From positions 310,001 through 374,000 of the forward strand of contig NZ_BAZR01000003.1 of the NCBI RefSeq assembly GCF_001315105.1: a stretch of DNA of 64,000 nt, written 5' to 3'. Shown in pieces: positions 54,737 to 63,064 of this stretch. The translations under genes and the position numbers were made by a program. Position 1 is the stretch's first letter. Each line of letters opens with the position of its first letter. The notes under the pieces are model-generated. The model did no database searches. It saw nothing but the letters and a program-made list of their open reading frames with translations, and was not told where the DNA came from. The stretch is from Paenibacillus sp. JCM 10914. Its GTDB lineage: Bacteria > Bacillota > Bacilli > Paenibacillales > Paenibacillaceae.

Positions 54737-55546
54737 ATGAAGAATCTTATTGTAAGCCCAGTTAAATCGGCAGACTGCGGAGTGCCTGTCATCTCGGTAA
54801 CGCCGGAGTCTGCTGGTTGGACCTACGTCGGCTTCGAAGTATATCTTCTGCAAGCTGGCGAGTCACTAAGTCAGCTAACCGAAGACCAAGAGGTGTGTCT
54901 AGTTCTTCTAAGCGGCATAGCCGATGTAACGACGGCTGACGGAAGCTGGAGCGAGATCGGGCAGCGCATGAGTGTATTCGAGCAGACGCCGCCGTATTCC
55001 ATCTATGTGCCCAGCGAGAACCAATACGAGGTGAATGCATTAACGGATCTGGAATTGGCCGTTTGCAAAGCACCGGGTGACGGAAACCACGCTTCCCGGC
55101 TTATCGCCCCAGGTGATGTAGGCGTCGAAACGAGGGGAGCAGGGGTCACACAGCGACAGATTCATAATATTTTGCCGGAAGATCAACCTGCCGACAGCTT
55201 GCTCGTTGTCGAAGTCTTCACGCCGCAGGGGCATTGGTCCAGCTACCCGCCGCATAAGCATGATCGGGACCAATTGCCTGAAGAATCGCTTCTGGAAGAA
55301 ACGTATTATTACCGCGTACAGCCCGAGCAGGGATTTGCTGTGCAGCGTGTGTATACGGATGATCGGGAGATTGACGAGACGCTGTCCGTTAGGAACGGCG
55401 AGGCGGTGCTTGTGCCCAAAGGCTATCATCCTGTATCGGCACCCCCGGGCTACCATGTCTATTATTTGAATGTCATGGCCGGGCCGAGACGCGCATGGAA
55501 GTTCTGTAACGACCCGGACCATGCATGGATCGTCAAGCCGGTCTAA
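54737..55546 (+). CDS. iolB: 5-deoxy-glucuronate isomerase (IolB)
   Basis: 269 residues in two cupin halves; isomerises 5-deoxyglucuronate to 5-keto-2-deoxygluconate. The metal-site residues are in 'WSSYPPHKHDRDQLPEESLLEETYYYR' (His-His-Glu) and the C-terminal 'YLNVMAGPRRAWKFCNDPDHAWI' is diagnostic. AAAGGGTGG precedes the ATG. No gene for the IolJ aldolase is present in the cluster. Confidence 0.94.
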   Translation: MKNLIVSPVKSADCGVPVISVTPESAGWTYVGFEVYLLQAGESLSQLTEDQEVCLVLLSGIADVTTADGSWSEIGQRMSVFEQTPPYSIYVPSENQYEVNALTDLELAVCKAPGDGNHASRLIAPGDVGVETRGAGVTQRQIHNILPEDQPADSLLVVEVFTPQGHWSSYPPHKHDRDQLPEESLLEETYYYRVQPEQGFAVQRVYTDDREIDETLSVRNGEAVLVPKGYHPVSAPPGYHVYYLNVMAGPRRAWKFCNDPDHAWIVKPV

Positions 55547-55666
55547 GACAAGTCCATCCTTCACAGCGGATACCGTGTTGCAAAGTCAACGGAATCAGCG
55601 GATAATTACATCATAAGGGAAGTCCAGGTTAATCCCTTAACTATCCGGAATTGATGGGGTTTGTCT

Positions 55667-56671
55667 ATGAAATCAACAACAATATATGATGTGGCTAAAG
55701 AAGCGGGCGTATCCATCGCTACCGTATCCAACGCCATAAACGGTAAAGGCAAAGTCAGTAAGAAGAGGAAAGATGAAATCTTCAAGGTGATGGAGCGGCT
55801 GAAATATCAGCCTAGCGTCATCGCTTCAGCATTAATGGGAAAGAAGACGTATACCATCGGACTGCTCATACCTGATGTATCCAACCCCTTCTTTGCGGAA
55901 ATTGCCAGAACAGTGGAAGACTTGGCGCACTCCGAAGGGTATAGCGTGATCGTCTGCAGCACGGATAACCGCGATGAGCGCGTGGAGAAGTACATCAGGC
56001 TGTTGGAGCAGAAAAATGTGGACGGTATCTTAATCGGTACCGGCATGGAGAATAGCGAGATATTGGCGCAATTGGCGGAAAAGGATCTCGCCATCGTCAT
56101 GATCGCAAGGGAAGCTTCGTCTATTGCGGTGCACAGTGTCGTTACTAATGATTTTCGGGGTGGGACGCTTGCGGCGGAGCATTTGCTGGGCCATGGACAC
56201 ACTCGGATGGCCGTGTTGGCGGAGGATATGAGAGTGACGAGTAGTCTGGAACGGGTGCGTGGGTTCCGATTCGGCCTTTTCGAGGCGGGGATTACGCTCG
56301 GCGAGGAACACATCGAAACTTGCGGATCAGGCATTAAAGATGGGAAACGGGCAACGGTGGAGCTGCTTCGGTCCAAGGATCGTCCGACGGCGATCTTTTG
56401 CTGTAACGATCTGCTTGCCATCGGCGCGCTTCAAGCCGCTAAGGAAGCTGGTGTTCGCGTGCCGGAGGATCTGTCGGTAGTCGGATTTGACGATACGATT
56501 TTGTCTACGGTTACGAATCCTTCGCTGACGACGATTTCCCAGCCGATGGATCAGATGGCTCAATTGGCCTTTAATCTGCTGATGAACCCACCGGAAAGCA
56601 GTGAGATCAAGCAGCGGATCATCATGCAGCCGGAGCTGGTTATTAGGGAATCGACCGGCACTCTCCAATAG
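55667..56671 (+). CDS. LacI-family transcriptional regulator of the inositol cluster
   Basis: 334 residues from the ATG at 55667 behind GGGG; a TTG at 55661 is in frame. HTH 'TIYDVAKEAGVSIATVSNAINGKGKVSKKR' followed by a hinge 'LKYQPSVIASALMGKKTYTIGLLIPDVSNPFF' and a sugar-binding periplasmic-fold domain. It probably represses the iol operon and perhaps the neighbouring importer through GCGC/CCGG-centred palindromes near 48269 and 57494-57707. A TAAGGGA/TCCCTTA hairpin at 55615-55640 precedes it. Confidence 0.9.
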   Translation: MKSTTIYDVAKEAGVSIATVSNAINGKGKVSKKRKDEIFKVMERLKYQPSVIASALMGKKTYTIGLLIPDVSNPFFAEIARTVEDLAHSEGYSVIVCSTDNRDERVEKYIRLLEQKNVDGILIGTGMENSEILAQLAEKDLAIVMIAREASSIAVHSVVTNDFRGGTLAAEHLLGHGHTRMAVLAEDMRVTSSLERVRGFRFGLFEAGITLGEEHIETCGSGIKDGKRATVELLRSKDRPTAIFCCNDLLAIGALQAAKEAGVRVPEDLSVVGFDDTILSTVTNPSLTTISQPMDQMAQLAFNLLMNPPESSEIKQRIIMQPELVIRESTGTLQ

Positions 56672-56704
56672 TGGAATTTCTAATGAATAGGGAGATGAAA
56701 AACC

Positions 56705-57241
56705 ATGGATGAGAAGAAACTGATCGTTTTTTTGGATAGCGGGGATACACTGGTCGACGAATCGTCGGAGATCCGGGATGAAGATGGAATCGTGGTGAGT
56801 GCGGACCTCATCCCGGGTGCCGCCGAAATGGTAAGTACGTTGCATAGGCTTGGTTATACGCTTGCGCTTGTAGCGGACGGGGACGCACAATCCTTCAAAA
56901 ATGTGTTTAATCAACACGGTTTGCACGATTATTTCGATGCGTTAATTATATCCGAACAGATTAAAGCGACTAAGCCAAGTCCGCGGATGTTTAAAGCGGC
57001 GATCGGTGCTCTGGATTTGTCCGATGCGGATTTCGCGAGAACGGTTATGGTCGGCAACAATTTAAGCAGGGACATCAAAGGCGCGAACGCATTGGGTATA
57101 ACAAGCGTCTTTCTAAGCTGGACGACACGTTATCCTCATAAACCGGCAGACGAATCCGAAAGTCCGGTTTACACCATTGCAGAACCGATGCAGCTCGTCG
57201 AGCTGGTTGGTCGGTTAAATGCGGAGCTGGAACTCGTATAG
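56705..57241 (+). CDS. HAD-superfamily hydrolase
   Basis: 178 residues. Motif I 'VFLDSGDTLVDE' has the nucleophile Asp; 'ALVADGDAQSFKNVF' is motif II; 'KPSPRMFKAAI' carries the motif III Lys; 'VMVGNNLSRDIKGANALGI' has the motif IV acidic residues. A small-cap phosphatase. It is 34 bases after the LacI gene in the same direction, so it may dephosphorylate an inositol-derived phosphate, but the substrate is unknown. Confidence 0.85.
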   Translation: MDEKKLIVFLDSGDTLVDESSEIRDEDGIVVSADLIPGAAEMVSTLHRLGYTLALVADGDAQSFKNVFNQHGLHDYFDALIISEQIKATKPSPRMFKAAIGALDLSDADFARTVMVGNNLSRDIKGANALGITSVFLSWTTRYPHKPADESESPVYTIAEPMQLVELVGRLNAELELV

Positions 57242-57302
57242 CCCGTTTCGTTACCTATATAGACGCTTCATAACGGAACGACTGTCTTCTCCATCATGAT
57301 CA

Positions 57303-57334
57303 GACCTTTCGGCTAGAATGCCGGAGGGTCTTTT
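57303..57334 (+). terminator. Intrinsic terminator after the HAD gene
   Basis: AGACC...CGGC and GCCG...GGGTCT arms are followed by TTTT. Confidence 0.75.
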
Positions 57335-57493
57335 ATTTGATCCATGACAACCGAATAGTAATGTGCAGCACGTCCTTGAATAAGAGAGCGCATGAAAGTT
57401 TACGGAATACCATCATTTTTTTAATACGTACATAACACAGATATTCTATGATGAAGATAGGTCGAACATTTAAGAAACCGATGGGCACATTCT

Positions 57494-57707
57494 TTAAACC
57501 GGTTTAAGTAAGAGCAGGGCAGTACATAATATTTTATTCAAGTTTGTGAAATAGTTGTTGCAGAAGGAAGATAAGCCATGTATTATCAAATAAAGCGTTT
57601 TCATTAAGCGCTTAACCTGATAATTTGTTAAATCGGTTTAATTCATTGAAACAACACACGGGTTCAAATTGAGAATATTATTGTAACCCGTGATTAAACC
57701 GGTTTAA
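57494..57707. promoter_or_regulatory. Operator cluster upstream of the Opp-type importer
   Basis: Palindromes: TTAAACCGGTTTAA (57494-57507, perfect), TTAAGCGCTTAA (57604-57615, perfect), TTAAATCGGTTTAA (57628-57641, one mismatch) and TTAAACCGGTTTAA (57694-57707, perfect). A weaker AAAGCGTTTT lies at ~57590. The first and last are identical and exactly 200 bases apart. Both shapes are LacI-family types; the GCGC one matches the site in the iolD promoter. The remaining 57335-57493 sequence shows no gene. Confidence 0.7.
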
Positions 57708-57791
57708 CAACCGAGGAGGTGATGGTTACGTCGCAGGACAAAGCAGCCAGATTTGCAGAAGTACGTAATTACAATTTTGGAGGGGTTAATT

Positions 57792-59741
57792 TTGAAGGGA
57801 TCCAAGCTATTGCTCATTCTAGTTCTTCTCATCTCCGTTATCGTGTCAGGCTGCACCAAGTCGGGACAGGACAAGCCCGAGGACAATCCAAATGATACAC
57901 CGGACGTAACCGTGGTTGACGATGGAGCGAAGGAAGCGCCGATGCTGGCCAAACAGGTAAGCGAAGGTGCACTTCCGCCGCTTGAGGAGCGTCTGCCGAA
58001 GAAAGAGGATATCATGATTGAACCTGTCGTCGAAGAGATCGGTCAGTTCGGCGGCGATTGGACCATGCCCTGGACGGGCGTTCCCGACAAATGGGGCATA
58101 GGTCAGCCGACAGAAGAAGCGCTGTTCCGCTTCAACAAAGAGGGGAACAAGGTGGAACCGAACGTTGCGAAAAGCTACGAGGTCAATGCAGATTCAACCG
58201 AATTCACGATCCATCTTCGTGAAGGGATGAAATGGTCGGACGGCATGCCGTTCACAGCTGACGATGTTCTGTTCTATTGGGAACACATGCTGACCAAGGA
58301 AACGTTCGGCAAGAAGATTTACGACGCATACTACTCGGTCGATCCCGTAACGGGCGACAGAGCACTTGCCGAGGTAAATAAAGTGGACGACTATACCTTT
58401 ACGGTAACCCATAAATACCCTAGCGTCCTGTTTCTCGAACGCGTAGCGATTGACAACAAATGGTTTTTTGCACCGGCGCATTTTCATAAAACAATACTTC
58501 CCGAGTTCGTTGGAGATGCTAAAACGCTTGAAATTACGAAAGAATGGGGCTACGAAGACCCGAAAGTATTCCTAATGGAGACTGGCTATACGGATTGGTT
58601 ACATTACCAAATTCCAACGCTCCGCGCATGGATGCCGACCAATGACCCGAACGGCGATCAATTCGTCATGGCCCGCAATCCGTACTACTGGAAAACGGAT
58701 GCCGAGGGCAAACAGCTTCCTTATATGGATCGAATCGTAGCTACGAAAATCCAGGACCCTAGCCAGAAGACGCTCGGTACGCTAGCGGGCGACTATAATC
58801 TTGTTATCTTCGACGCCAAAGAATTCGTCGTTCTAAAGGAAAATGAGAAAAAAGGCGATTACCGCATCATTCCATGGACGCAGCCTGCATGGTCGAGTGC
58901 CGGCGTTCAGTTGAACCAGACGACGGAGGATCCGAATCTGCGCAAGCTGTTCCAAGACGCGCGTTTCAGGGAAGCGCTTTCAATTGGGGTGGATCGCGGG
59001 CAGGTCTCCGAGATCGTCTCCAACGGATTGGCCGAACCGATTCAGGCTGCGGTGCCAGAAGGGGTCCAGGGCTTTCAAGAAGGCTGGGCTGAGCAATGGG
59101 CCGAATTCAATCCGGAACGCGCTAATCAGCTCCTGGACGAGCTTGGTCTCACGAAGAGGGATAAAGACAATTTCCGAATGAATGCGGACGGCACCGACTT
59201 GACACTCACCATTATCGAGTCAACGACGGATACGGGCCCATTCCTTGAATTGCTCAAGAAATACTATGAGGACTTAGGTCTGAAAACGAACGTAAAGATC
59301 GTTGACGGCGGCACGCACTTTGACATGAAGTACGCCAATAAAATACCGATGACAACGGAGAACATTTCAGTCGTCAACGTGGCATTTCGTCCGGATGCGC
59401 TCGTGCCACTCCGCGTCTTAACGCCTTGGTTCGGCCATTATGGGCTGCATTCACAATCCGGCGGTAAAGAAGGCGTGGAGCCTGAAGGCGATGTCGCGAA
59501 AATCATGGAGATATGGAACCGACTCAAAGCTAGTAATTCGTTTGACGAAATCAATGAACTTGGCAACGAAATCGTGAAGATTCATCAGAAGAACCAATGG
59601 GTCATCGGGTATGCGGGTCCTACACCTGTACTCGTCACAGCCTCTAACAGCATACGCAATATTCCGAACGACCGCATCTGGTCCGATGAATACCGTTCAC
59701 TCGGTCATGCACATCCGGCCCAATTCTTTATCAAGAAATAG
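57792..59741 (+). CDS. Oligopeptide-type ABC transporter substrate-binding lipoprotein (SBP_bac_5)
   Basis: 649 residues from a TTG at 57792 behind GGAGGGG; an earlier in-frame start at 57753 has no ribosome site. A lipoprotein signal ends 'LISVIVSGC', lipid-anchor Cys. The mature protein is SBP_bac_5: 'EEALFRFNKEGNKVEPNVAKSYEV', 'FTIHLREGMKWSDGMPFTADDVLFYW' and 'IGVDRGQVSEIVSNGLAEPI'. Members bind peptides, nickel or sugar conjugates. The neighbouring inositol operon argues for an inositol-related ligand; this is inference. Confidence 0.9.
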   Translation: MKGSKLLLILVLLISVIVSGCTKSGQDKPEDNPNDTPDVTVVDDGAKEAPMLAKQVSEGALPPLEERLPKKEDIMIEPVVEEIGQFGGDWTMPWTGVPDKWGIGQPTEEALFRFNKEGNKVEPNVAKSYEVNADSTEFTIHLREGMKWSDGMPFTADDVLFYWEHMLTKETFGKKIYDAYYSVDPVTGDRALAEVNKVDDYTFTVTHKYPSVLFLERVAIDNKWFFAPAHFHKTILPEFVGDAKTLEITKEWGYEDPKVFLMETGYTDWLHYQIPTLRAWMPTNDPNGDQFVMARNPYYWKTDAEGKQLPYMDRIVATKIQDPSQKTLGTLAGDYNLVIFDAKEFVVLKENEKKGDYRIIPWTQPAWSSAGVQLNQTTEDPNLRKLFQDARFREALSIGVDRGQVSEIVSNGLAEPIQAAVPEGVQGFQEGWAEQWAEFNPERANQLLDELGLTKRDKDNFRMNADGTDLTLTIIESTTDTGPFLELLKKYYEDLGLKTNVKIVDGGTHFDMKYANKIPMTTENISVVNVAFRPDALVPLRVLTPWFGHYGLHSQSGGKEGVEPEGDVAKIMEIWNRLKASNSFDEINELGNEIVKIHQKNQWVIGYAGPTPVLVTASNSIRNIPNDRIWSDEYRSLGHAHPAQFFIKK

Positions 59742-59834
59742 GCGACAGTTTCAAGAGAGGCGATTAGCGGGAATCGAGGTTCCCGCTAATGCCTCCTTTC
59801 ACGATTCAAGCGGTTTGCAGAGGAGAGGAAATAG

Positions 59835-60833
59835 ATGCTTCAATACATTATCAAGCGCATTATCCTGGCCATACCCGTTGTCTTCATAATCTCCTTTATC
59901 GTCTTCTACATCATCCAGTTGCCGCCAGGCGATTATGTTTCGTCCTATTCAGCGAAGATGTCGGCATCCGGCGACATCATGACGCAAGCGGAAATGGACG
60001 AAATGCGGGCAAATCTCGGACTTGACCGTCCTGTGTACGAGCAATATTACGTATGGATGAAAAAGATTTTACTTCACGGGGATTTCGGTTTTTCGTTTAA
60101 CTATAACAAGCCGGTTCTGGATGTTGTGCAGCAGTATATGGGATTAACGCTTGTCGTCTCCATCGTCACCATGCTGTTCCATTATGTCATCGCTATCCCG
60201 GTCGGCATTTACACGGCTGTGAAGCAATATTCCGCGGGGGACTATTTTTTCTCCGGTTTGAGTTTTATCGGAATGGCTACACCTAACTTTCTGTTGGCGA
60301 TCATTCTGATGTTTCTGTCCTATAAGTGGTTCGGAAATCCGCTGCTGGGGCTGTTCTCACCGGAATACGTCAATGCCCCATGGTCCTGGGACCGCGTAAA
60401 GGATTTAATGCAGCACATGATCATCCCGGTGATTGTCATCGGGCTGTCCGGCACAGCCGATCTGATCCGCATTATGCGTGGACAAATGTTAGACGAGCTG
60501 AACCGCCCCAATGTCGTGACGGCAAGAGCTAAGGGGCTATCGGAAATGCGGATTTTGTTCAAATACCCGACACGCGCCGCGCTCAATCCGATCGTCAGTA
60601 CGTTTGGCTGGTCACTGTCGTCCATTTTTACCGGAGCGACCATTACGGCGATCGTCTTGAATCTTCCGATTCAAGGGCCAGTCATGCACAACGCCTTATT
60701 AGGGCAGGACATGTACTTGGCAGGCTCATGGCTGCTGTTCATGGCCTTGCTTACCGTGCTCGGCACACTCATATCCGACATCTTGCTGGCATGGCTTGAT
60801 CCAAAAATCCGCACAGAGTTCAGGGGATCGTAA
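59835..60833 (+). CDS. Oligopeptide-type ABC permease (OppB/DppB)
   Basis: 332 residues and six membrane helices. 'YIIKRIILAIPVVFIISFIVFYIIQLPPGD' is the canonical DppB N-terminus. The EAA-like loop 'VVTARAKGLSEMRILFKYPTRAALNPIVS' contacts the ATPase. GAGGAGA box before the ATG; second gene of the importer operon. Confidence 0.94.
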   Translation: MLQYIIKRIILAIPVVFIISFIVFYIIQLPPGDYVSSYSAKMSASGDIMTQAEMDEMRANLGLDRPVYEQYYVWMKKILLHGDFGFSFNYNKPVLDVVQQYMGLTLVVSIVTMLFHYVIAIPVGIYTAVKQYSAGDYFFSGLSFIGMATPNFLLAIILMFLSYKWFGNPLLGLFSPEYVNAPWSWDRVKDLMQHMIIPVIVIGLSGTADLIRIMRGQMLDELNRPNVVTARAKGLSEMRILFKYPTRAALNPIVSTFGWSLSSIFTGATITAIVLNLPIQGPVMHNALLGQDMYLAGSWLLFMALLTVLGTLISDILLAWLDPKIRTEFRGS

Positions 60834-60836
60834 TCT

Positions 60837-61981
60837 ATGAGAACAATACCATTTCTAAAACAACCCAAGACGACAGTGACTCAGCCCCACCTAACAAAGA
60901 TGCAGATTACAGCTCGCAGTGGAAGCTAATCTACCGCAGGTTCAAGAAACATAAGCTGGCTCGGATCAGCATGTATATATTGGGCTTCCTATATTTTGTC
61001 GCCCTGTTTGCCCAGTTCATCGCGCCTTACAGTCTGCAAAGCTATGACAGCAAATATGTCAATGCTTCACCGATGGGATTACGTTTCATTGATGAGCAAG
61101 GGAAGTTCCACATTCGGCCTTTCGTGTATGAACTGAAATCCGAGCGCGACCCGGAAACGATGCGCAAAGTGTTCGTTCCGGACACGGAGCAGAAGTATGC
61201 GCTTCAATTTTTCGTCAAAGGCGAAGAATACAAATTCCTGGGCCTCATCCCATCTAACATCCATCTGTTCGGTGTGGAAGAGCCGGGGCGTCTGTTCTTA
61301 CTCGGAACAGACGGCATGGGACGGGATATGTTCTCCCGGATCGTGCTCGGCAGTCAGATTTCACTCAGCATTCCGCTGGTCGGCGTAGCGATCAGCTTCG
61401 TGATCGGCCTTATCCTTGGCGGAATATCCGGCTATTTCGGCGGATGGGTGGACTCGCTTATTCAACGTATTATCGAAATCATCCGTTCATTCCCAACCTT
61501 GCCGCTGTGGATGGCTCTATCCGCCGCCATACCGCCGCGAATTCCGGTGGTTACGATGTACTTGTATATCGTCATTATATTTGCGTTTATCGGATGGACT
61601 GATCTTGCGCGGGTGGTTCGAGGCAAATTTATCTCGCTCAAGAACGAGGATTATGTGGTTGCGGCGAAAATCGCAGGGGTGGGCAACGCCAAAATCATTA
61701 TGAAGCATCTGCTTCCGGGATTTATCAGCTATCTCGTTGTTGCGACCACGCTGGCAGTTCCAGGCATGATTTTAGGTGAAACGGCTATGAGCTTTCTTGG
61801 ACTCGGTGTTCGTTCACCAGCTACGAGCTGGGGCGTACTGCTCCAGGAAGCGCAGAAAATCGAGAATGTCGCATTGTATCCTTGGAAGCTGATCCCGCTC
61901 GGTGCGGTCGTATTGACAGTGCTGACTTACAACTTCCTTGGTGATGGCATGCGCGACGCCGCGGATCCGTACAAGAAATAA
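60837..61981 (+). CDS. Oligopeptide-type ABC permease (OppC/DppC), frameshift right after start
   Basis: The ATG at 60837 follows AGGGGATCG. Two codons later the frame must shift: 'ENNTISKTTQDDSDSAPPNKDADYS' and 'WKLIYRRFKKHKLARISMYI' read in the next frame and lead without interruption into six helices to 61981. One base (probably a G in ATGGAG) is missing. The EAA loop is 'VVAAKIAGVGNAKIIMKHLLPGF'. Read from the internal ATG at 60971 the protein lacks its cytoplasmic N-terminus. About 380 residues if rejoined. Confidence 0.88.
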
Positions 61982-62002
61982 TGAAGCAAGCGAGGGGATA
62001 AC

Positions 62003-63064
62003 ATGACAGCGCAAGCAAAAGCAACAATACAAGCTGCTCAAACGGAGCAGCCCATCCTGTCCGTTCGTGACCTCAAAATCGAGATCAAGATGGATAGTGG
62101 CGTCATGAATGCCGTAGACGGGGTGGATTTTAATATTTATAAAGGAAAAACGCTTGGACTCGTCGGTGAATCAGGATGCGGGAAGAGCTTGACGAGCCGT
62201 TCCATTATCAGCATTAATCCGAAGGAGTGTGAGACGACAGGAAGCATCGTCTACCACTCTCCGTCCGATAAGGATCTGAACGGTACCAATCTGTTGGCGC
62301 TGAAACCGACAGGCAAGCAGATCCGCTCCATTCGGGGCCGTAAAATATCGATGATTTTTCAAGAACCAATGACGGCTTTCTCGCCGATGTATACGATCGG
62401 TAACCAAATCATGGAGGCTATCCGCATCCATCAGACGAGAAACAAGAAGGCAGCGAAGAAATTAACGCTCGAGATGTTGGCGAAGGTGGGCATCTCCGAT
62501 CAAGAGAAACGCTTCGACCAATATCCGCATGAGTTCTCAGGCGGGATGAGGCAGCGGGCGATGATCTCGATGGCACTATCCTGTAATCCGGAAATATTAA
62601 TCGCCGACGAACCAACGACAGCGCTGGACGTGACGATTCAGGCACAGGTGCTGGAGCTAATGAAGAGTTTGCAGGCTGAATTCGGCATGGCGATTCTGCT
62701 CGTCACGCATGATCTGGGCATCATTGCGGAAATGTGCGATGAAGTGGCGGTCATGTACTTGGGCAAGATTGTCGAGCAGGCACCCGTTAAGGAAATATTC
62801 GATAATCCTAAGCATCCGTATACGCGGGGCCTGATGAAGTCGATGCCTCGACTTGGCGGCAGCAAGACCCAGCGTCTTGATTCGATCGAAGGCTCCGTCC
62901 CCATGCCGATCAATATGCCGCCAATGTGCGGGTTCTACGAGCGCTGCAGCGAGCGCATTGAGGGAGTGTGTAATAGCAAATCCGTGCCAAACACGCAAAT
63001 CAGCGATGACCACTCGGTGCGATGCTTCTTGTATTCCGAGCAAAGCGGAGGTGAAGTGCAATGA
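62003..63064 (+). CDS. Oligopeptide-type ABC ATPase (OppD/DppD)
   Basis: 353 residues. Walker A 'GESGCGKSLTSRSII', Q-loop 'MIFQEPMTAFSPMYTIG', signature 'FSGGMRQRAMI', Walker B 'ILIADEPTTALDVT'. The C-terminal 'CGFYERCSERIEGVC' is the cysteine-rich oligopeptide-transporter tail that can bind an iron-sulphur cluster. ATGA overlap with the next gene. Confidence 0.95.
   Translation: MTAQAKATIQAAQTEQPILSVRDLKIEIKMDSGVMNAVDGVDFNIYKGKTLGLVGESGCGKSLTSRSIISINPKECETTGSIVYHSPSDKDLNGTNLLALKPTGKQIRSIRGRKISMIFQEPMTAFSPMYTIGNQIMEAIRIHQTRNKKAAKKLTLEMLAKVGISDQEKRFDQYPHEFSGGMRQRAMISMALSCNPEILIADEPTTALDVTIQAQVLELMKSLQAEFGMAILLVTHDLGIIAEMCDEVAVMYLGKIVEQAPVKEIFDNPKHPYTRGLMKSMPRLGGSKTQRLDSIEGSVPMPINMPPMCGFYERCSERIEGVCNSKSVPNTQISDDHSVRCFLYSEQSGGEVQ

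Noticed and set aside
54789..55564. Minus-strand frames opposite iolB
   Set aside because: Shadows of iolB; no family match and no start signals.
8412..61981. Programmed -1/+1 translational frameshifting as the cause of the split genes
   Set aside because: No common slippery heptamer or downstream stimulatory structure, and the families do not use recoding.
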